This document shows, piece after piece, positions 1-7,927 of a stretch of DNA of 64,000 bases. Within the stretch, counting starts at the first letter, position 1. Each line of letters begins with the position of its first letter. The notes beneath the pieces were generated by a model. That model was not told the origin of the DNA. It did not search any database and saw only the letters and a list, made by a program, of their open reading frames with translations. Source of the stretch: Marinospirillum sp031581385. Its GTDB lineage: Bacteria; Pseudomonadota; Gammaproteobacteria; Pseudomonadales; Halomonadaceae. Made by a program: the position numbers and the translations under genes. The DNA is taken from assembly GCF_044810985.1 (NCBI RefSeq), contig NZ_CP085242.1, positions 3,038,001 to 3,102,000 on the forward strand. Direction: 5' to 3'.

Positions 1-28
1 GTGCTGCAGTCTCAGAGTGGGCGTGATA

Positions 29-883
29 TCAGGCATGGGCATTGACCTCGGTTAATACAGCATTTAGGCAGTCTTGATGGCTCAGGTTGAGTACTTCAAA
101 ACCCTGGCGTTCTAGAAATCGGGCTTCTTTGGGTGTGGGATCCTGGATACAGGCCCATCCTGCCGGATGACCGGCATCGTAAACAATGTCATTAATCAAC
201 ATTCTGGGTGTATCCCGATCCAGTTTCAAACCCAGCAACAGGTATTGGCAGCCCTTGCGCTTTTGCTTGAGAAAAGGCGGCATGCCAAAGCCACCCATCA
301 GTTCGGTCAGATAGTCGACATAGTCCGCATCCGAGGCAATATAAAGTGATTCCGGAACAGGGGTGCCCACGGGTTTGAAAAGAATCGGCAGACTGGAATC
401 AACCGTTTCCAGGGTCACTGGATAATAAGCCTCACCATCATGTTGAAAAAGCCGGTAGCGCTCAGTGCCGCCGCCAATCCGTGCCACACCCACCACCAGC
501 AGATGCGGTGTCCGGCTCCAGAAATTCTGGAGCTGGGTGTCCCGGTTGAGGTCGATCAGATAATCAAAGCCGGCTCCGGCCAACTGCTGGTGAAAGCTTG
601 AAGCACTCCATTGCGTGTCTCTGTAGGTGGTGTCCAGAAAGCGGGTGACGGCTTTGCGCCCGCGCTTCAGTTCAATGTTCATGGCCGCCCTGGGAAACTC
701 ATACATCAGCTTGGGGGCCATGGGGCGGCCATTATTCATGGCAATAATCAGGCTGTCACTGTCCGCAGGCATGGCATTGCCCTGGGTGTCCGTGATGCCT
801 TCCAGGGCCTGGTGCCCCAGAACCGGTACACAGCGGCCTGCTTCCAGGGCATCTAACAGGCTTTTCGGTAAAAGCTGGGTCAT
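29..883 (-). CDS. SIR2-like domain protein, divergent from nifH
   Basis: 284 residues. I start at the ATG at 883 because AGGAG (891-895) lies 7 nt upstream; an in-frame ATG at 907 has no such site. The fold resembles SIR2_2-type proteins: the N-terminal VPVLGHQAL stands where GAGxS is normal, IDLNRD (about 110-115) matches the TTNYD strand, FKPVG (169-173) the KLHG motif, and a late LLLGLKLDRDTPRMLI matches the LFLGYSLxD strand. The Asn is kept, but the Gly-Ala-Gly loop and the catalytic His are replaced, so NAD hydrolysis or deacetylation is doubtful. A -24/-12 element at 925-940 points at this gene and it shares the intergenic region with nifH, so it is probably nif-regulated. The function is unknown. 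Confidence 0.6.
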   Translation of the reverse strand: MTQLLPKSLLDALEAGRCVPVLGHQALEGITDTQGNAMPADSDSLIIAMNNGRPMAPKLMYEFPRAAMNIELKRGRKAVTRFLDTTYRDTQWSASSFHQQLAGAGFDYLIDLNRDTQLQNFWSRTPHLLVVGVARIGGGTERYRLFQHDGEAYYPVTLETVDSSLPILFKPVGTPVPESLYIASDADYVDYLTELMGGFGMPPFLKQKRKGCQYLLLGLKLDRDTPRMLINDIVYDAGHPAGWACIQDPTPKEARFLERQGFEVLNLSHQDCLNAVLTEVNAHA

Positions 884-924
884 GGTTCTACTCCTGAGTC
901 GGGTCATAAGGTTGCAGAAGTCTG

Positions 925-940
925 AGCAATTCCCATGCCA
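925..940 (-). promoter_or_regulatory. Candidate sigma-54 promoter for the SIR2-like gene
   Basis: On the minus strand the sequence reads TGGCATGGGAATTGCT, with GG-N10-GC spacing and a TTGC -12 box. Transcription would begin near 913, giving a leader of about 30 nt that contains the AGGAG at 891-895. The nearest NifA-type site (952-967) is unusually close for looping activation. Confidence 0.6.
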
Positions 941-951
941 TGGCTCTTTGT

Positions 952-967
952 TGTCGTCAGTGCGACA
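952..967. promoter_or_regulatory. NifA upstream activator site (nifH)
   Basis: TGTCGTCAGTGCGACA fits TGT-N10-ACA exactly and is an extended inverted repeat (TGTCG/CGACA). It lies about 105 bp upstream of the nifH -24 element, the usual distance. It may also serve the divergent promoter. Confidence 0.85.
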
Positions 968-1063
968 AGTAAAAAAGTTTTGTCGTCTCCTATACTTCCC
1001 TACAAAAAGAGTGGTTATTTGTAATTTATATAAAAAACAATAGCTTGTATTTTATTGGCAGGC

Positions 1064-1079
1064 TGGCACGTGCCTTGCG
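1064..1079 (+). promoter_or_regulatory. Sigma-54 promoter of nifHDKT
   Basis: TGGCACGTGCCTTGCG matches the -24/-12 consensus (TGGCAC-N5-TTGC) at every key base. The predicted start is about 12 nt beyond the GC at 1077-1078, leaving a leader of roughly 60 nt before nifH. Confidence 0.93.
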
Positions 1080-1150
1080 ATTACCTAAGCAGCGGCGGAG
1101 ATAGCTTCGTCACTAGTACCTAAATTTGTGTACCTATGAGGAGAAAGACA

Positions 1151-2029
1151 ATGGCACTACGTCAAGCTGCTATTTACGGTAAAGGCGGTATCGGCAAGTC
1201 AACCACGACTCAGAACCTGGTGGCTGCACTGGCTGAAATGGGCAAGAAGGTCATGATCGTGGGCTGTGACCCCAAAGCTGACTCCACTCGCCTTATTTTG
1301 CACTCCAAAGCCCAGACTACGGTTATGCACCTGGCTGCCGAAGCCGGTTCAGTTGAAGACCTGGAGCTGGAAGATGTCATGGCAGTGGGCTATGGCGATA
1401 TTAAATGCGTTGAATCCGGTGGCCCTGAACCCGGTGTCGGTTGTGCCGGTCGCGGTGTTATCACGGCGATCAACTTCCTGGAAGAAGAAGGCGCTTACGA
1501 TGAAGAACTGGACTTTGTTTTCTATGACGTACTGGGTGACGTGGTTTGTGGTGGTTTTGCCATGCCCATTCGTGAAAACAAGGCTCAGGAAATCTACATC
1601 GTGGTCTCCGGGGAAATGATGGCGATGTTTGCTGCCAACAACATTGCCAAGGGCATCGTGAAGTATGCCAGCTCAGGCAGTGTGCGTCTGGCCGGTCTGA
1701 TCTGCAACAGCCGCAACACTGACCGTGAAGATGAACTGATTGAAGCTCTGGCCAGCCGTCTGGGCACCACCATGATTCACTTCGTACCCCGCGACAATGT
1801 TGTACAGCACGCGGAAATTCGTCGCATGACCTGCATCGAATACGACCCCAAGGCCAACCAGTCCAATGAGTATCGTGCTCTGGCACAGAAGCTGGTGGAC
1901 AACAAAAACTTTGTGGTTCCCACTCCGCTGGAAATGGATCAGCTGGAAGAGCTGCTGATGGAATTCGGCATCCTGGAAGAAGATGACGAAACCATTATCG
2001 GTAAAAAAGCGGATGAAGTTGTTGCCTAA
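1151..2029 (+). CDS. nifH: Nitrogenase iron protein NifH
   Basis: The dinitrogenase reductase passes electrons to NifDK with ATP hydrolysis. It has 292 residues, the normal length. The start ATG at 1151 gives MALRQAAIYGKGGIGKS, the classic N-terminus, with GAGGAG just upstream; the in-frame ATG at 1136 is inside that ribosome site. Visible motifs are the P-loop GKGGIGKST, GCDPKADSTR, the cluster-ligand cysteines in GVGCAGRGV and DVVCGGFAMP, and RRMTCIEYDP around the ADP-ribosylatable Arg region. It is the first gene of the nifHDKT operon and follows a strong sigma-54 promoter. Confidence 0.99.
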   Translation: MALRQAAIYGKGGIGKSTTTQNLVAALAEMGKKVMIVGCDPKADSTRLILHSKAQTTVMHLAAEAGSVEDLELEDVMAVGYGDIKCVESGGPEPGVGCAGRGVITAINFLEEEGAYDEELDFVFYDVLGDVVCGGFAMPIRENKAQEIYIVVSGEMMAMFAANNIAKGIVKYASSGSVRLAGLICNSRNTDREDELIEALASRLGTTMIHFVPRDNVVQHAEIRRMTCIEYDPKANQSNEYRALAQKLVDNKNFVVPTPLEMDQLEELLMEFGILEEDDETIIGKKADEVVA

Positions 2030-2057
2030 TAAGCAGCCTCTCAATATTGATTCTTAG

Positions 2058-2084
2058 GCGTGCCTGCGGATGGGCAGGCAACGC
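2058..2084 (+). other. Hairpin in the nifH-nifD gap
   Basis: GCGTGCCTGC pairs with GCAGGCAACGC across a short loop, with one bulge. It lies just before the nifD ribosome site (GGAGG 2086-2090). Such hairpins after nifH are commonly taken to stabilise the upstream mRNA and raise NifH over NifDK; that role is inferred. Confidence 0.6.
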
Positions 2085-2098
2085 TGGAGGAAAAGAGT

Positions 2099-3577
2099 AT
2101 GAGTAAGTTAAGTAAAGATGAAGCCCAGGCGCTGATTCAGGAAGTTCTTGAAGTTTATCCTGAGAAGGCCAAAGAAGATCGTGCCAAGCACCTGGCCGTC
2201 AATGATGCTTCGGGCAATGAAGAATCACAGAAATGCGTCACCTCCAACCGTAAATCCCTGCCGGGCGTGATGACCATACGTGGTTGTGCCTATGCCGGTT
2301 CCAAGGGTGTGGTTTGGGGGCCGATCAAGGACATGATTCACGTCTCGCATGGCCCCGTGGGTTGTGGTCAGTATTCGCGTGCCGGTCGTCGCAACTATTA
2401 TGTTGGCACCACGGGCGTGGACAGCTTCGGTACCATGAATTTCACTTCCGACTTTCAGGAAAAAGACATCGTCTTCGGTGGTGATAAAAAACTGTCCAAA
2501 CTGATTGGTGAAATCGATCAGCTCTTCCCTCTCAACCGCGGTGTCAGTGTTCAATCCGAGTGTCCGATCGGTCTGATCGGTGATGACATCGAAGCGGTTT
2601 CCAAATCCAGCAGCAAGGAAATCGGCAAGCCGGTTATTCCTGTGCGCTGTGAAGGTTTCCGCGGTGTATCCCAGTCACTGGGTCACCACATTGCCAACGA
2701 TGCCATCCGTGATCATGTTTTTGATCGTGAAGGCGGCGGCAATGGTGTTGAGCCAGGTCAGTATGACGTTGCCATTCTGGGTGACTACAACATCGGTGGT
2801 GATGCCTGGTCTTCACGCATTCTGCTGGAAGAAATGGGCCTGCGCGTGGTGGCCCAGTGGTCCGGTGACGGCACCCTGGCGGAAATGGAACAAACCCCGA
2901 AAGTGAAGCTGAACCTGCTGCACTGCTACCGTTCCATGAACTACATCTCGCGCCACATGGAAGAGAAGTACGGTATTCCCTGGGTGGAATATAACTTCTT
3001 CGGCCCCACCAAGATTGCCGAAAGCCTGCGCAAGATTGCTTCCTACTTTGATGACAGCATCAAAGAGGGTGCTGAAAAAGTGATCGCCAAGTACCAGCCC
3101 ATGATGCAAGCCGTTATCGACAAGTACAAACCCCGCCTGGAAGGCAAAAAAGTCATGCTTTACGTCGGCGGTCTGCGTCCTCGTCACGTCATTGGTGCCT
3201 ATGAAGACCTGGGTATGGAAGTGGTGGGTACTGGCTATGAATTCGGTCATAAAGACGACTACGAGCGCACCAACGAAGACGTTAAAAACGCCACCTTGAT
3301 TTACGACGATGTCACTGGCTTTGAGTTTGAAGAATTCGTCAAGCGCGTTAAGCCTGACCTAGTGGGTTCCGGGGTCAAGGAAAAGTACATCTTCCAGAAA
3401 ATGGGTGTGCCTTTCCGTCAGATGCACTCCTGGGATTATTCCGGTCCTTACCATGGCTACGATGGTTTCGCCATCTTCGCCAAGGATATGGACATGACCT
3501 TGAATAACCCCTGCTGGAGTCAGATGACGCCCCCCTGGAAAGCTTCTGATGAAGCAGACAGCAAGGCTGTTGCCTAA
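2099..3577 (+). CDS. nifD: Nitrogenase MoFe protein alpha subunit NifD
   Basis: 492 residues. The start ATG at 2099 follows GGAGG at 2086-2090; an in-frame ATG-like start at 2060 would run through the intergenic hairpin and is rejected. NifD holds FeMo-co and half of the P-cluster in the alpha2beta2 MoFe protein. Visible ligands are the P-cluster cysteines in KCVTSN, IRGCAYAG and GPVGCGQYS, the FeMo-co cysteine in LLHCYRSMNY, and the FeMo-co histidine in QMHSWDYSGPYHGYDGF. GHHIAND carries the conserved His of the active-site pocket. All catalytic positions appear intact. Confidence 0.99.
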   Translation: MSKLSKDEAQALIQEVLEVYPEKAKEDRAKHLAVNDASGNEESQKCVTSNRKSLPGVMTIRGCAYAGSKGVVWGPIKDMIHVSHGPVGCGQYSRAGRRNYYVGTTGVDSFGTMNFTSDFQEKDIVFGGDKKLSKLIGEIDQLFPLNRGVSVQSECPIGLIGDDIEAVSKSSSKEIGKPVIPVRCEGFRGVSQSLGHHIANDAIRDHVFDREGGGNGVEPGQYDVAILGDYNIGGDAWSSRILLEEMGLRVVAQWSGDGTLAEMEQTPKVKLNLLHCYRSMNYISRHMEEKYGIPWVEYNFFGPTKIAESLRKIASYFDDSIKEGAEKVIAKYQPMMQAVIDKYKPRLEGKKVMLYVGGLRPRHVIGAYEDLGMEVVGTGYEFGHKDDYERTNEDVKNATLIYDDVTGFEFEEFVKRVKPDLVGSGVKEKYIFQKMGVPFRQMHSWDYSGPYHGYDGFAIFAKDMDMTLNNPCWSQMTPPWKASDEADSKAVA

Positions 3578-3594
3578 TTTAACTATTTACCTTG

Positions 3595-3624
3595 AGCCCG
3601 CGTTCGCAGATTAGCGGCCGGGCT
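3595..3624 (+). other. Hairpin in the nifD-nifK gap
   Basis: AGCCCG (3595-3600) pairs with CGGGCT (3619-3624) just upstream of the nifK ribosome site. It may tune nifK translation or mRNA processing; no T-tract follows, so it is not a classic terminator. Confidence 0.45.
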
Positions 3625-3635
3625 AGGAGAAGGTC

Positions 3636-5210
3636 ATGCAAAACGTAGACGATATCAAACAAAGCTATCCTTTATTTCGTGAAGACGAATATCAGGATGT
3701 ACTGACTCGCAAGAAATCAGACTATGAAAAAGGTCACGCCAAGGACAAGGTTGATGAAACCTTCCTGTGGACGACTTCCCAGGAGTATCAGGATCTCAAC
3801 TTCCAGCGTGAAGCCCTGACCGTCAACCCAGCCAAGGCCTGCCAGCCACTGGGTGCCGTTCTCTGTGCTCTGGGTTTTGAAAAGACCCTGCCTTATGTGC
3901 ACGGTTCACAAGGCTGTGTGGCCTACTTCCGCACCTACTTCAACCGCCACTTCAAGGAGCCGGTCGCCTGTGTCTCCGACTCCATGACTGAAGATGCTGC
4001 GGTATTCGGTGGTCAGAAAAACATGGTGGCTGGTCTGGAAAATGCCAAGGCACTCTACAAGCCAGAAATGATAGCGGTTTCCACCACCTGCATGGCCGAA
4101 GTCATCGGGGATGACCTGAATGCCTTTATCGGCAATGCCAAAAATGAAGGTGCGGTCGAGCAGGACTTCCCAACCCCCTTTGCCCACACACCTTCCTTCG
4201 TCGGTTCGCACATCACCGGTTGGGACAACATGTTCGAGGGCATTGGTCGCTACTTCACCCTTAACTACATGGAAGACAAGAAGGTCGGCAGCAACGGCAA
4301 AATCAACCTGGTACCAGGTTTTGAAACCTACCTGGGCAACTACCGGGTTATCCGCCGCATGATGGAAGACATGGGTGTTGAATACAGCCTCCTGTCTGAT
4401 CCTTCTGAAGTCTTGGATACGCCTGCTGATGGTGAATACCGCATGTACGAAGGCGGCACTCCACTGGATGAAATCAAGGATGCGCCTAACGCTCTGGACA
4501 CCATCCTGCTGCAGCCCCAGCAACTGGTGAAAACCAAGAAATTGGTGACTGGCACCTGGAAGCATGAAGTTCCTGACATCAACATTCCCATGGGTCTGGA
4601 ATTCACTGATGCCTTCCTGATGGAAGTCTCGCGCATTTCCGGCAAGCCCATTGCTGACTCTTTGGCCAAAGAGCGTGGTCGTCTGGTCGACATGATGACC
4701 GACTCCCACACCTGGCTGCACGGCAAGAAATTTGCGCTCTACGGTGATCCTGACTTCACCTACGGCCTGACCAAATTCCTGCTGGAGCTGGGTGCCGAGC
4801 CGACCCACGTTCTCTGCCAGAGTGGTAGCAGCAAGCGTTGGGAAAAGAAAATGAAGAAAATGCTGGAAGCCTCTGGCCCAGTGAATAACGAAACCAAACT
4901 TTATTCACGCCATGACCTCTGGCACTTCCGCTCGTTGATGTTCACCGAAAAGCCGGACTTCATGATCGGTAACTCCTACGGCAAATTCATCCAGCGGGAC
5001 ACCCTGCACAAGGGCAAGGAATATGAAGTGCCCCTGATCCGCATCGGCTTCCCCATCTTTGACCGTCACCACATGCACCGCGCCACCACCCTGGGTTATG
5101 AAGGTGGTATGCAAATGCTGACCACCCTGGTGAACGCAGTGCTGGAACGCCTGGATGATGATACCCGCCTGATGGCACAAACTGACTTTAACTACGACCT
5201 GGTTCGCTAA
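3636..5210 (+). CDS. nifK: Nitrogenase MoFe protein beta subunit NifK
   Basis: 524 residues, normal for NifK. The ATG at 3636 follows AGGAGAAGG. NifK supplies the other half of the P-cluster: conserved cysteines are seen in PAKACQPLGA, HGSQGCVAYFR and STTCMAEVIGDD. It begins with the family-typical PLFREDEYQDVLTRKK and ends in QTDFNYDLVR, so it is complete. It lies in the same operon as nifH and nifD and is followed by a very stable UUCG-loop hairpin. Confidence 0.99.
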   Translation: MQNVDDIKQSYPLFREDEYQDVLTRKKSDYEKGHAKDKVDETFLWTTSQEYQDLNFQREALTVNPAKACQPLGAVLCALGFEKTLPYVHGSQGCVAYFRTYFNRHFKEPVACVSDSMTEDAAVFGGQKNMVAGLENAKALYKPEMIAVSTTCMAEVIGDDLNAFIGNAKNEGAVEQDFPTPFAHTPSFVGSHITGWDNMFEGIGRYFTLNYMEDKKVGSNGKINLVPGFETYLGNYRVIRRMMEDMGVEYSLLSDPSEVLDTPADGEYRMYEGGTPLDEIKDAPNALDTILLQPQQLVKTKKLVTGTWKHEVPDINIPMGLEFTDAFLMEVSRISGKPIADSLAKERGRLVDMMTDSHTWLHGKKFALYGDPDFTYGLTKFLLELGAEPTHVLCQSGSSKRWEKKMKKMLEASGPVNNETKLYSRHDLWHFRSLMFTEKPDFMIGNSYGKFIQRDTLHKGKEYEVPLIRIGFPIFDRHHMHRATTLGYEGGMQMLTTLVNAVLERLDDDTRLMAQTDFNYDLVR

Positions 5211-5219
5211 AGTCATTCG

Positions 5220-5239
5220 GGAGACTCTTCGGAGTCTCC
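5220..5239 (+). terminator. Perfect hairpin with TTCG loop after nifK
   Basis: GGAGACTC (5220-5227), loop TTCG, GAGTCTCC (5232-5239): an 8-bp perfect stem closed by C(UUCG)G, the most stable tetraloop type. The T-run behind it is weak, so it more likely acts as a 3' stability element or partial terminator that lowers nifT and ferredoxin expression relative to nifHDK. Confidence 0.6.
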
Positions 5240-5405
5240 TTGAATTATTCAGCTCGCGAGAGATCAGGCAGTAAGCAGCCTGTCGGAGAGCGTAGCCAGG
5301 GATGGCGCAGCGCCGGAATTTTGTCCGGGACTGGACAAACTGACGGAAAAGACAGGTGGTTACTGCAAGTGAAAAGTCTATTACTTGAGCCAACAGGAGC
5401 ACCTT

Positions 5406-5618
5406 ATGGCCAATATCATCATCAGCCAGGCACTGGACGGAGGCTTGACCTTCTATATGCCGAAAAAGGATCTGGAAGAAAAAGTCCAGTCGCTGGAATT
5501 CACCGAGGCCGACAAATGGGGCGGAGAGCTGAAACTGGCCAGCGGCCAAAGCTACTACATCGACCCCATGGAGCAGCCGAAGCTTCCCAAGTCCTTGCGT
5601 GCTCGGCGAATGGACTAG
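5406..5618 (+). CDS. nifT: NifT family protein
   Basis: 70 residues beginning MANIIISQALDGGLTFYMPKKDLEE and ending in a basic KLPKSLRARRMD, typical of NifT (FixT). I start at 5406, which follows CAGGAGCACCTT; an in-frame ATG at 5385 precedes that site. NifT is usually placed directly after nifK. Its biochemical role is not established and mutants in other diazotrophs show little phenotype. The gap of 195 bp from nifK contains the UUCG hairpin and no gene. Confidence 0.9.
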   Translation: MANIIISQALDGGLTFYMPKKDLEEKVQSLEFTEADKWGGELKLASGQSYYIDPMEQPKLPKSLRARRMD

Positions 5619-5659
5619 TGTTGGTGGCCTGTAATCTGTTTATCTTGGAGAACCTAACC

Positions 5660-5851
5660 ATGGCTATGAAAATCGATCCCGATGTCTGTACTGCTTGCGG
5701 TGACTGTGAAGTGGAATGCCCCACGGTCTCCATCACTCCCAAAAACGGCGTTTATGCCATCAACCCCAAAACCTGTGATGAATGCGTTGATGAAGGCGAG
5801 CCACGCTGCGTGCCTGTCTGCCCCGTTGACTGCATCTCCCAGGCTGCCTGA
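5660..5851 (+). CDS. 2[4Fe-4S] ferredoxin in the nifHDKT operon
   Basis: 63 residues. The motifs CTACGDCEVEC (CX2CX2CX3C) and CDECVDEGEPRCVPVCPVDC (CX2CX7CX3CX2C) bind two [4Fe-4S] clusters. The widened second motif is seen in nif-associated ferredoxins. The ATG at 5660 follows CTTGGAGAACC. It lies 41 bp after nifT and before a strong terminator, so it is the last gene of the nifHDKT transcript or the last before read-through to nifY. It is a probable low-potential donor to NifH or to cofactor assembly; the target is inferred. Confidence 0.9.
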   Translation: MAMKIDPDVCTACGDCEVECPTVSITPKNGVYAINPKTCDECVDEGEPRCVPVCPVDCISQAA

Positions 5852-5864
5852 CAGCAACTCTCTG

Positions 5865-5894
5865 GTGGGCCTTCGCTAAAGAGGCCCACTTTTT
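5865..5894 (+). terminator. Rho-independent terminator after the ferredoxin gene
   Basis: GTGGGCC (5865-5871) pairs with GGCCCAC (5883-5889), followed by TTTTT. nifY starts 30 bp later without a visible promoter, so partial read-through is likely. Confidence 0.8.
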
Positions 5895-5924
5895 CTTCCA
5901 GCAGCCATTTGCAAGGTGAAGATC

Positions 5925-6632
5925 ATGTCTAGTATCAGCAAGGTTGCAGCCCAGCGGCTTTCCAATGCAGCCCGAGCCCTCTCCGAAGACGACCCTGAAA
6001 ACTTTATTCTTGCCCTGGGTTCCCACCTGGGTCTGCCCATCAACGAAAAAAAACTGCAAAGCCTGACCGTTGAAGACCTCAACAACCTGCTGAGCGGACA
6101 GGATGGCCTCCTGCCGGAAAACTACAACCACGCCAGCATGCAGGCCGCACTGCGCTATCTCTGGGGCGAACAGGACAGCCTGGAGCCCGCCCCTCAACCT
6201 GAACAACCTCCGACAGCCATGCAGAATAAACCCAGCCTGCAGGTTGCTGTGGCCTCCAATAACGGGGAAATGCTGGATGGTCATTTTGGTTCCTGCCTGC
6301 GCTTTCTGATTTATCAGGTCAGCCAGGACGGCATCTATCTTCAGGAGGTTCGCGAAGCAGCGCACTTAAATACCGGCAGTGAGCGCAATGAAAAACGTGC
6401 CCAACTGCTGAATGGCAGCCAGCTTCTCTATGTGCAATCCATTGGCGGCCCAGCCGCTGCCAAGGTGGTGCGTGCCGGTATTCACCCCATCAAATTCCCC
6501 ACCCCCGGCCTTGCCCGTGAAGCTCTGGAAAAACTGCAGGGCAATCTGGGCAATCCACCGCCCTGGCTGGCCCGAGTGCTAGGAACCGAAAGCTCCGTCA
6601 GTCGACGTTTTTCCGGGGAGACCGAAGAATGA
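5925..6632 (+). CDS. nifY: NifY/NafY-family cofactor-binding protein
   Basis: 235 residues. The ATG at 5925 follows AAGGTGA (5914-5919); a GTG at 5916 overlaps that site. An N-terminal helical region (about 1-85) resembles the apo-MoFe-binding domain of NifY/NafY, followed after a Pro-rich linker by a dinitrogenase iron-molybdenum cofactor domain (about 105-215) containing VAVASNNGEMLDGHFGSCLRF. This family holds FeMo-co or its precursor and keeps apo-NifDK competent for insertion. The terminator just upstream suggests expression lower than nifHDK. It overlaps the next gene (ATGA-type). Confidence 0.88.
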   Translation: MSSISKVAAQRLSNAARALSEDDPENFILALGSHLGLPINEKKLQSLTVEDLNNLLSGQDGLLPENYNHASMQAALRYLWGEQDSLEPAPQPEQPPTAMQNKPSLQVAVASNNGEMLDGHFGSCLRFLIYQVSQDGIYLQEVREAAHLNTGSERNEKRAQLLNGSQLLYVQSIGGPAAAKVVRAGIHPIKFPTPGLAREALEKLQGNLGNPPPWLARVLGTESSVSRRFSGETEE

Positions 6633-6904
6633 TAACTGCAGAAGGCTTGAATCAACTGGCCCGAGAAATAGAAGCCACACCGGAAAACCAGCGGGATGAA
6701 CGCCTGAATGAAGGTTTTAGTGAAGGCAAACTGACCATCTGTATGGACGATGATATTCCCGGCATGGCCAAACCCGTTTATCAGGGCCAGGGGTTTGATC
6801 TTTACCTGGTGGATGCGACCCAGGAATGCGCCACCCTGAGCAATGATCTGGATACGGCTTGTGGAGTCGTGCTGGCCCTTCACGATGATGACGACGAGGA
6901 CTGA
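6629..6904 (+). CDS. Small acidic protein of unknown function, coupled to nifY
   Basis: 91 residues, strongly acidic, ending in DDDDED. The ATG overlaps the nifY stop, so the two are translationally coupled. I do not recognise a named family. The sequence has an amphipathic N-terminal helix (ITAEGLNQLAREIEA) and then a likely beta-rich part (KLTICMDDDIPGMAKPVY, FDLYLVDATQECATLS) with three cysteines that do not form a clear cluster motif. Its position between nifY and another uncharacterised gene suggests a role in MoFe protein maturation; that is inference from context only. Confidence 0.7.
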   Translation: MITAEGLNQLAREIEATPENQRDERLNEGFSEGKLTICMDDDIPGMAKPVYQGQGFDLYLVDATQECATLSNDLDTACGVVLALHDDDDED

Positions 6905-6906
6905 TT

Positions 6907-7878
6907 ATGGCCCTGATGACCCGCAATGCCCAGTTAGTAACTGCTGACTCACCGGATTTGGAGAAGCTGGCCGAAGGTATCAGCCTGGTCAAGCCCCGAC
7001 CTCACCATGCCCCCTTGATGTCCTATCTGCAGCAAGCCTGGCCGGAAGTGGAGTTCAAGCACCAGCTGACTCGCTCGGGTTGGTATCGACCCGGTGGTGT
7101 GCTGAGTTTCAGTGGTCAGTTGCTCAGCCATGACCTGGAAGCCTGGCTCAATCAGGTTCAGGAAAAGGTTGAAGATTTTGCTCAGCTCCTGGTGGATCTG
7201 GAAGTCATTCAGCCCCAGGTGACCCGCTTCAATGGAGCCACCCACTTTTTTACGGCCAGCTATGGCAAGCAGCCCCTTTCCTGCTGGCAACTGGAAATCG
7301 AAGAGCTGCAGGAAGTCCTGGACAGACGCCTGCTGAATGAGCAGGGGCCGGAACCTGAAGATATCGCCGACCTGCTGGAGCCTCTGCAACCCGCCGCTCT
7401 GGATGCCCAGGCCATGGGAGCACCCTTCTATCGACTGGGACGTCTCATCAACCTGCGCCAAGCGGTTCAGAATGCCACTAATGCTCCTTTGATTGAACGT
7501 TTTCTTGAAGAATGGCAGCAAGCCCCAGGCCGCACTCAAGCCTTTCACTCGCACTGGTTTTTCCAGCGTCATGAATCCCTGACCCGTTATGGTGTTACCC
7601 AGCTGCGTATGCAACCCCATGCCATCAAGGCCAAACAACTGAAAACCCTGCCCTGGAACCTGCATACAGATGCTTTGGAGCTGGCTGCCCAGCTGCGGGC
7701 CTATGACAAAACGGCGGGATATAACGGAGCCTGGTATTTCGGGATGGTTGCCGGCAACCTGGTGCCACGGGATCTGGCGGCTCGTTTACTGGAAGACTGG
7801 CAGGAAGGCTACCGCTATATTTCCGACCTTCAGGCTGCCCTGGTTCGTGGTTGGCTGCATCAGCCTTATACCCTCTAA
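6907..7878 (+). CDS. Conserved-looking protein of unknown function, nif operon
   Basis: 323 residues, 2 bp after the preceding stop. No domain I can name: no signal peptide, no transmembrane segment, few cysteines. The middle (about 90-230) is rich in Leu, Gln and acidic residues and probably helical; aromatic-rich segments such as HSHWFFQRHESLTRYG and AWYFGMVAGNL lie in the C-terminal half. It ends at a strong bidirectional terminator, so it is the last gene of the nifH-side transcript. Genes of unknown function are common at this place, between nifY and the next nif block, in gammaproteobacterial diazotrophs. Confidence 0.75.
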   Translation: MALMTRNAQLVTADSPDLEKLAEGISLVKPRPHHAPLMSYLQQAWPEVEFKHQLTRSGWYRPGGVLSFSGQLLSHDLEAWLNQVQEKVEDFAQLLVDLEVIQPQVTRFNGATHFFTASYGKQPLSCWQLEIEELQEVLDRRLLNEQGPEPEDIADLLEPLQPAALDAQAMGAPFYRLGRLINLRQAVQNATNAPLIERFLEEWQQAPGRTQAFHSHWFFQRHESLTRYGVTQLRMQPHAIKAKQLKTLPWNLHTDALELAAQLRAYDKTAGYNGAWYFGMVAGNLVPRDLAARLLEDWQEGYRYISDLQAALVRGWLHQPYTL

Positions 7879-7901
7879 ACAAATTTTCATAGAGTGCCTG
7901 G

Positions 7902-7927
7902 AAAAGGAGTGAGTTTTCACTCCTTTT
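7902..7927. terminator. Bidirectional terminator between nif and rnfH
   Basis: AAAAGGAGTGA (7902-7912), loop GTTT, TCACTCCTTTT (7917-7927): an 11-bp perfect stem, A-rich on one side and T-rich on the other, followed by CTTTTT on the plus strand. It serves both convergent transcripts. The rnfH stop codon (7917-7919) is inside the stem. Confidence 0.88.

Noticed and set aside
5240..5851. Single 203-residue protein spanning nifT and the ferredoxin
   Set aside because: The upstream part is nifT and its leader in another frame; the ferredoxin has its own ATG and ribosome site at 5660.
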